Assembly: GCA_947453775.1 (NCBI GenBank)
Contig: CANGHM010000020.1
Span: forward strand, 1 to 7,598
Direction: 5' to 3'
Length of the DNA: 7,598 nucleotides
Source of the DNA: Rickettsiales bacterium
Lineage (GTDB): Bacteria; Pseudomonadota; Alphaproteobacteria; Rickettsiales; Rickettsiaceae
The first letter of the stretch is position 1. Each line of letters begins with the position of its first letter. Below are positions 5,538 to 7,598 of this stretch, piece after piece. Position numbers and translations under genes: made by a program. The notes below the pieces were generated by a model that saw nothing but the letters and a program-made list of their open reading frames with translations, was not told the origin of the DNA and ran no database searches.

Positions 5538-6098
5538 TTATTGATTGACAGCCTCTACCGCTATTACCTGTGGTACGTAATGCTTTAACATTGATTCAAT
5601 ACCATTTTTGAGTGTAATAGTTGAGCTAGGGCACCCCGCACAAGCACCACGCAATTCTAGCTTCACAATACCATTTTCAAAACCTTGATATACGATATCT
5701 CCACCATCCATAGCAACTGATGGACGCACTCTGGTATTGATGATTTCTACTATTTGTTGCTCAATAGGATCAGTATATATTAACGCCTCTTCTTGGTTAT
5801 TTTCTTGCATATGCAAATTGTCAAAAACCCCTAGTCCAGAAGCGAAGTGATCTAAAATAAGCGTTATGATTTCAGAGCGAAGTACATCCCAATTACCATT
5901 GTCATTTTTACTTACGGTAATAAAATCACTACCTAAAAACACACCCTCAACATCGGCGATATTCAATAATTTACGCACTAAAAAAGTATTTTGCGCCTCA
6001 TCTGCTGATTGAAAATATATCGGCGTGCTAGAAACGGCTAAGCCTGGTAAAAATTGTATAGCATTTGGGTTTGGAGTATTTTGGGTTTGTATAAACAT
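5538..6098 (-). CDS. nfu: Nfu-type iron-sulfur cluster scaffold/carrier
   Basis: It is expected to hold a [4Fe-4S] cluster at a dimer interface and hand it to target enzymes. The protein has 186 residues in two parts. The N-terminal Nfu_N domain (about 1-88) begins MFIQTQNTPNPNAIQFLPG, the hallmark of alphaproteobacterial and mitochondrial NFU1-type proteins. The C-terminal NifU-like domain (about 110-182) holds VAMDGGDIVY (128-137) and GACAGCPSS, with the cluster-binding Cys153 and Cys156. No ISC or SUF genes are next to it in this window. It appears to be the first gene of nfu-ppa-folE, with a promoter-like pair just upstream. It has no clear ribosome site. Confidence 0.95.
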   Translation of the reverse strand: MFIQTQNTPNPNAIQFLPGLAVSSTPIYFQSADEAQNTFLVRKLLNIADVEGVFLGSDFITVSKNDNGNWDVLRSEIITLILDHFASGLGVFDNLHMQENNQEEALIYTDPIEQQIVEIINTRVRPSVAMDGGDIVYQGFENGIVKLELRGACAGCPSSTITLKNGIESMLKHYVPQVIAVEAVNQ

Positions 6099-6125
6099 TG
6101 GTTTTTCATACTTAAGTTACCTACA

Positions 6126-6154
6126 ATAATACTATTAATACTCCTATAACACAA
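6126..6154 (-). promoter_or_regulatory. Candidate sigma-70 promoter of nfu-ppa-folE
   Basis: TTGTGT (6154-6149), a spacing of exactly 17 bases, and TATTAT (6131-6126) lie on the minus strand, with the -10 box ending 27 bases before the nfu ATG. The -10 box matches 5 of 6 and the -35 box 3 of 6. Position and spacing are good, but the region is AT-rich, so chance matches are common. Confidence 0.4.
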
Positions 6155-6209
6155 CATGCAGGCAAATGGATTATTCATCTAACTTTAAATTCGCCTCTTA
6201 AAAGCAGAT

Positions 6210-6779
6210 TTAAGGTAATATTTTGTCGAACCAGCTCTGCATAGAAATCACAGATATATCACTAGGTGTATCAGGCATCTGATCATTAATTTTTATATTT
6301 TCACGAGACTGAAAAAGTAAATTTTTAATCAATGTATTTGCTTCAGGACTCAAGTTATCAACAGCATTGTTCGATTTTTCTGCCACCAAAGCACCAACCT
6401 CAGAATGAATTGTGGCGATATCTTCCTTACAAGCAAAGCCCACTGCTTCAATCTTAACAATGTACCCCTTAGCACTTAGCCCCTTTTCTAGCAATACTTT
6501 ATTGACCTCTCGCTGAGCACAAATGCCCTGTCTTTCAATGTAAGGATTATTAGTTTGAAATAAAATAGTAAAATCTTTTTGATCACCATATTTACCCTGA
6601 ATAATTTCATCAACAAATCTTAACGCAGCATCTCTTGCTGTGGTAGATGTATTGGGTCTTTTAATACCATCTGCAAGGCGCTGCACACCTTCTTCTGGTC
6701 GGGTGGATATATCTATAGTATCTAAATTTATCTTCGTTTTATAAGCTTCTATTAGACTGTCTTTTTTGGCATGATTCAT
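6210..6779 (-). CDS. Unrecognised soluble protein, 189 residues
   Basis: I do not recognise a family. The protein is hydrophilic, with no signal peptide or membrane helix. The N-terminal 65 residues are charged and look helical. The central part is the most structured: DFTILFQTNNPYIERQGICA (69-88), then REVNKVLLEKGL and GYIVKIEAVGFACKEDIATI (105-124), a pattern of alternating beta strands and helices. There are two Cys, at 87 and 117. A low-complexity polar tail ends MQSWFDKILP. The ATG at 6779 is the first in frame; a purine stretch (GAGAAAGAGAG) lies too far upstream to be a good ribosome site. It stands alone, 111 bases from nfu and 345 from fusA. Codon use and base content resemble the neighbours. 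It could be a lineage-specific cytosolic protein or an effector; there is no evidence for either. Confidence 0.8.
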   Translation of the reverse strand: MNHAKKDSLIEAYKTKINLDTIDISTRPEEGVQRLADGIKRPNTSTTARDAALRFVDEIIQGKYGDQKDFTILFQTNNPYIERQGICAQREVNKVLLEKGLSAKGYIVKIEAVGFACKEDIATIHSEVGALVAEKSNNAVDNLSPEANTLIKNLLFQSRENIKINDQMPDTPSDISVISMQSWFDKILP

Positions 6780-6814
6780 ACCATCAATATTTGCCTATAG
6801 CTCTCTTTCTCCAG

Positions 6815-6976
6815 CTAATACAAATGTAGGGCCATGGATTTTAATATTGTATTGTTAAGTATATATAGATAGTCTATAATACGGGCCATTAGCGCCCCAC
6901 GCGAAGCTCCACAAATCCAAGCTGAGTCATAGTTTTGTTTTTCTGGAATTTTGCGATCTATAATAGCATATAATAA
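6815..6976 (-). pseudogene. Start-less open frame, possible gene remnant
   Basis: On the minus strand a frame runs 53 codons between TAA (6977-6979) and TAG (6815-6817). It reads IIDRKIPEKQNYDSAWICGA, then SRGALMARIIDYL, a mixed and plausible protein composition in a region that would otherwise be non-coding. The only ATGs are late: 6889, giving 24 residues, and a second close to the stop. No family is recognised. It could be a decayed gene fragment or chance. Confidence 0.25.
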
Positions 6977-7081
6977 TTACGCTACAGTCAATGCAGTGGA
7001 CGTTGCTTATTTAAATCAACCTTTGTGGGGATATTTTTAGTGATATTATAAGTCACTTGATGTAAGACTGAGCAACTAGGC

Positions 7082-7110
7082 TGCCCTTAGGTATTTAAAC
7101 ACTAAAGGCA
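7082..7110 (-). terminator. Stem-loop just after fusA, without U-run
   Basis: Nine pairs (TGCCTTTAG with CTAAGGGCA on the minus strand, one of them G-U) surround an 11-base loop, starting 15 bases after the fusA stop. The bases that follow are GCCTAG, not U, so intrinsic termination would be weak. It may protect the 3' end of the mRNA. Confidence 0.35.
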
Positions 7111-7124
7111 TAGATAATAGTAAA

Positions 7125-7598
7125 TTACTTCTTTTTAATATTATCAGCAAGATGTTGAGGAATTGGCGCATAGTGAGCAAAAATCATTGTGTACTGAGCT
7201 CTGCCTTGCGATAATGAGCGCAATGAGTTCACATACCCAAACATTTCAGAAAGCGGCACGTAAGCATTTACCACGTTCGCATTGCCGCGCATTTCCATGT
7301 TCTGCATTTGCCCCCTTCTGCGGTTTAGATCCCCCACTGTTTCACCAGTATATTCTTCTGGAGTCACCACTTCAACCTTCATAATTGGCTCTAATATTAC
7401 AGGTCCAGCTTTTGGCATAGCCTCACGGAACGCTGCTTTGGAAGCTATTTCAAAAGCCAAAGTGCTTGAATCCACATCGTGGTAACCACCATCAGTTAGC
7501 GTTGCTTTAAAATCGATAGTTGGATATCCAGCAAGTACACCGCTTTCTTTAACGTTTGTAAGACCCTTTTCAACTCCTGGAATATATTCCTTCGGCAC
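7125..7598 (-). CDS. fusA: Elongation factor G, C-terminal part (5' end beyond the window)
   Basis: EF-G is the GTPase that moves tRNA and mRNA through the ribosome and, with RRF, helps recycle ribosomes. Only the last 157 codons of roughly 690 are present, covering most of domain IV and all of domain V. Domain IV is recognised from [12 protein letters not shown] and [20 protein letters not shown]. Domain V is recognised from [48 protein letters not shown] and [12 protein letters not shown]. The ending [10 protein letters not shown] is typical. The GTP-binding domain lies outside the window. No tuf or rpsJ follows, so the classic str order ends or is broken here. Confidence 0.97.
   Translation of the reverse strand: MPKEYIPGVEKGLTNVKESGVLAGYPTIDFKATLTDGGYHDVDSSTLAFEIASKAAFREAMPKAGPVILEPIMKVEVVTPEEYTGETVGDLNRRRGQMQNMEMRGNANVVNAYVPLSEMFGYVNSLRSLSQGRAQYTMIFAHYAPIPQHLADNIKKK

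Larger units (their letters stand above)
6780..7124. other. 345-base gap between fusA and the 189-residue gene
   Basis: No tRNA, second str-operon gene or known RNA was found here. Its contents are a stem just after fusA (7082-7110), a start-less open frame (6815-6976, minus) and AT-rich runs near 6841-6885 that could hold the promoter of the next gene (for example TATTAT or TATATA). I could not select one promoter. A weak 6-bp dyad (AGTGAT/GTCACT) lies near 7040. Confidence 0.5.

Noticed and set aside
6780..7124. A tRNA or other structured RNA in the gap after fusA
   Set aside because: No T-loop consensus or cloverleaf could be built on either strand.
7596..7598. GTG at 7598 as the start of fusA
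   Set aside because: It is an internal Val before PKEYIPG of EF-G domain IV; the gene continues past the right edge.

Overview
The window looks like part of a low-GC alphaproteobacterial chromosome, most likely an intracellular, Rickettsiales-like bacterium. The FolE protein resembles rickettsial FolE as I remember it. The Nfu protein has the two-domain form common in alphaproteobacteria and mitochondria. The DNA is AT-rich, with AT-rich spacers of unusual length. This is inference from style and remembered families, not from a search. Every gene I can support lies on the minus strand, so transcription runs right to left.

Right part (7598 down to 4121): the 3' end of fusA (elongation factor G) enters from the right edge. 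A 345-base gap follows, holding a dyad and an open frame with no start codon. Next comes an unrecognised soluble 189-residue protein, then a compact housekeeping run: nfu (Fe-S scaffold/carrier), ppa (family I pyrophosphatase) and folE (GTP cyclohydrolase I). ppa and folE are one base apart and nfu is 26 bases upstream, so the three are probably co-transcribed. Pyrophosphatase clears PPi from many biosynthetic reactions, while FolE starts the pterin/folate or queuosine route. After folE lies a 57-codon gene for a small exported, possibly lipidated peptide, then a terminator-like hairpin.

Left part (4057 down to 1): an array of four genes of unknown function, here named D (2832-3887), C (2100-2513), B (862-1923) and A (1-684, cut by the left edge). 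The proteins are strongly diverged but share motifs: KPI followed by FFxG, LxLQYxL, GLLSxDEES, LQxWxK and hxhxFDN. They therefore look like one paralogous family built from repeated beta-rich units. All four start at the same place in a nearly invariant leader (TTATGGTAATATTATG preceded by an AT-rich tract). C and D also share about 170 bases of upstream DNA with two inverted repeats, whereas A and B share a different, GC-richer upstream type. A short lysine-rich coding-like block (GKKAIK or GKKAAK) follows the stop codons of B, C and D. So the duplicated unit seems to be a whole cassette: leader, gene and tail.

The cassette array is the part most likely to be undescribed. Its function cannot be read from the sequence.
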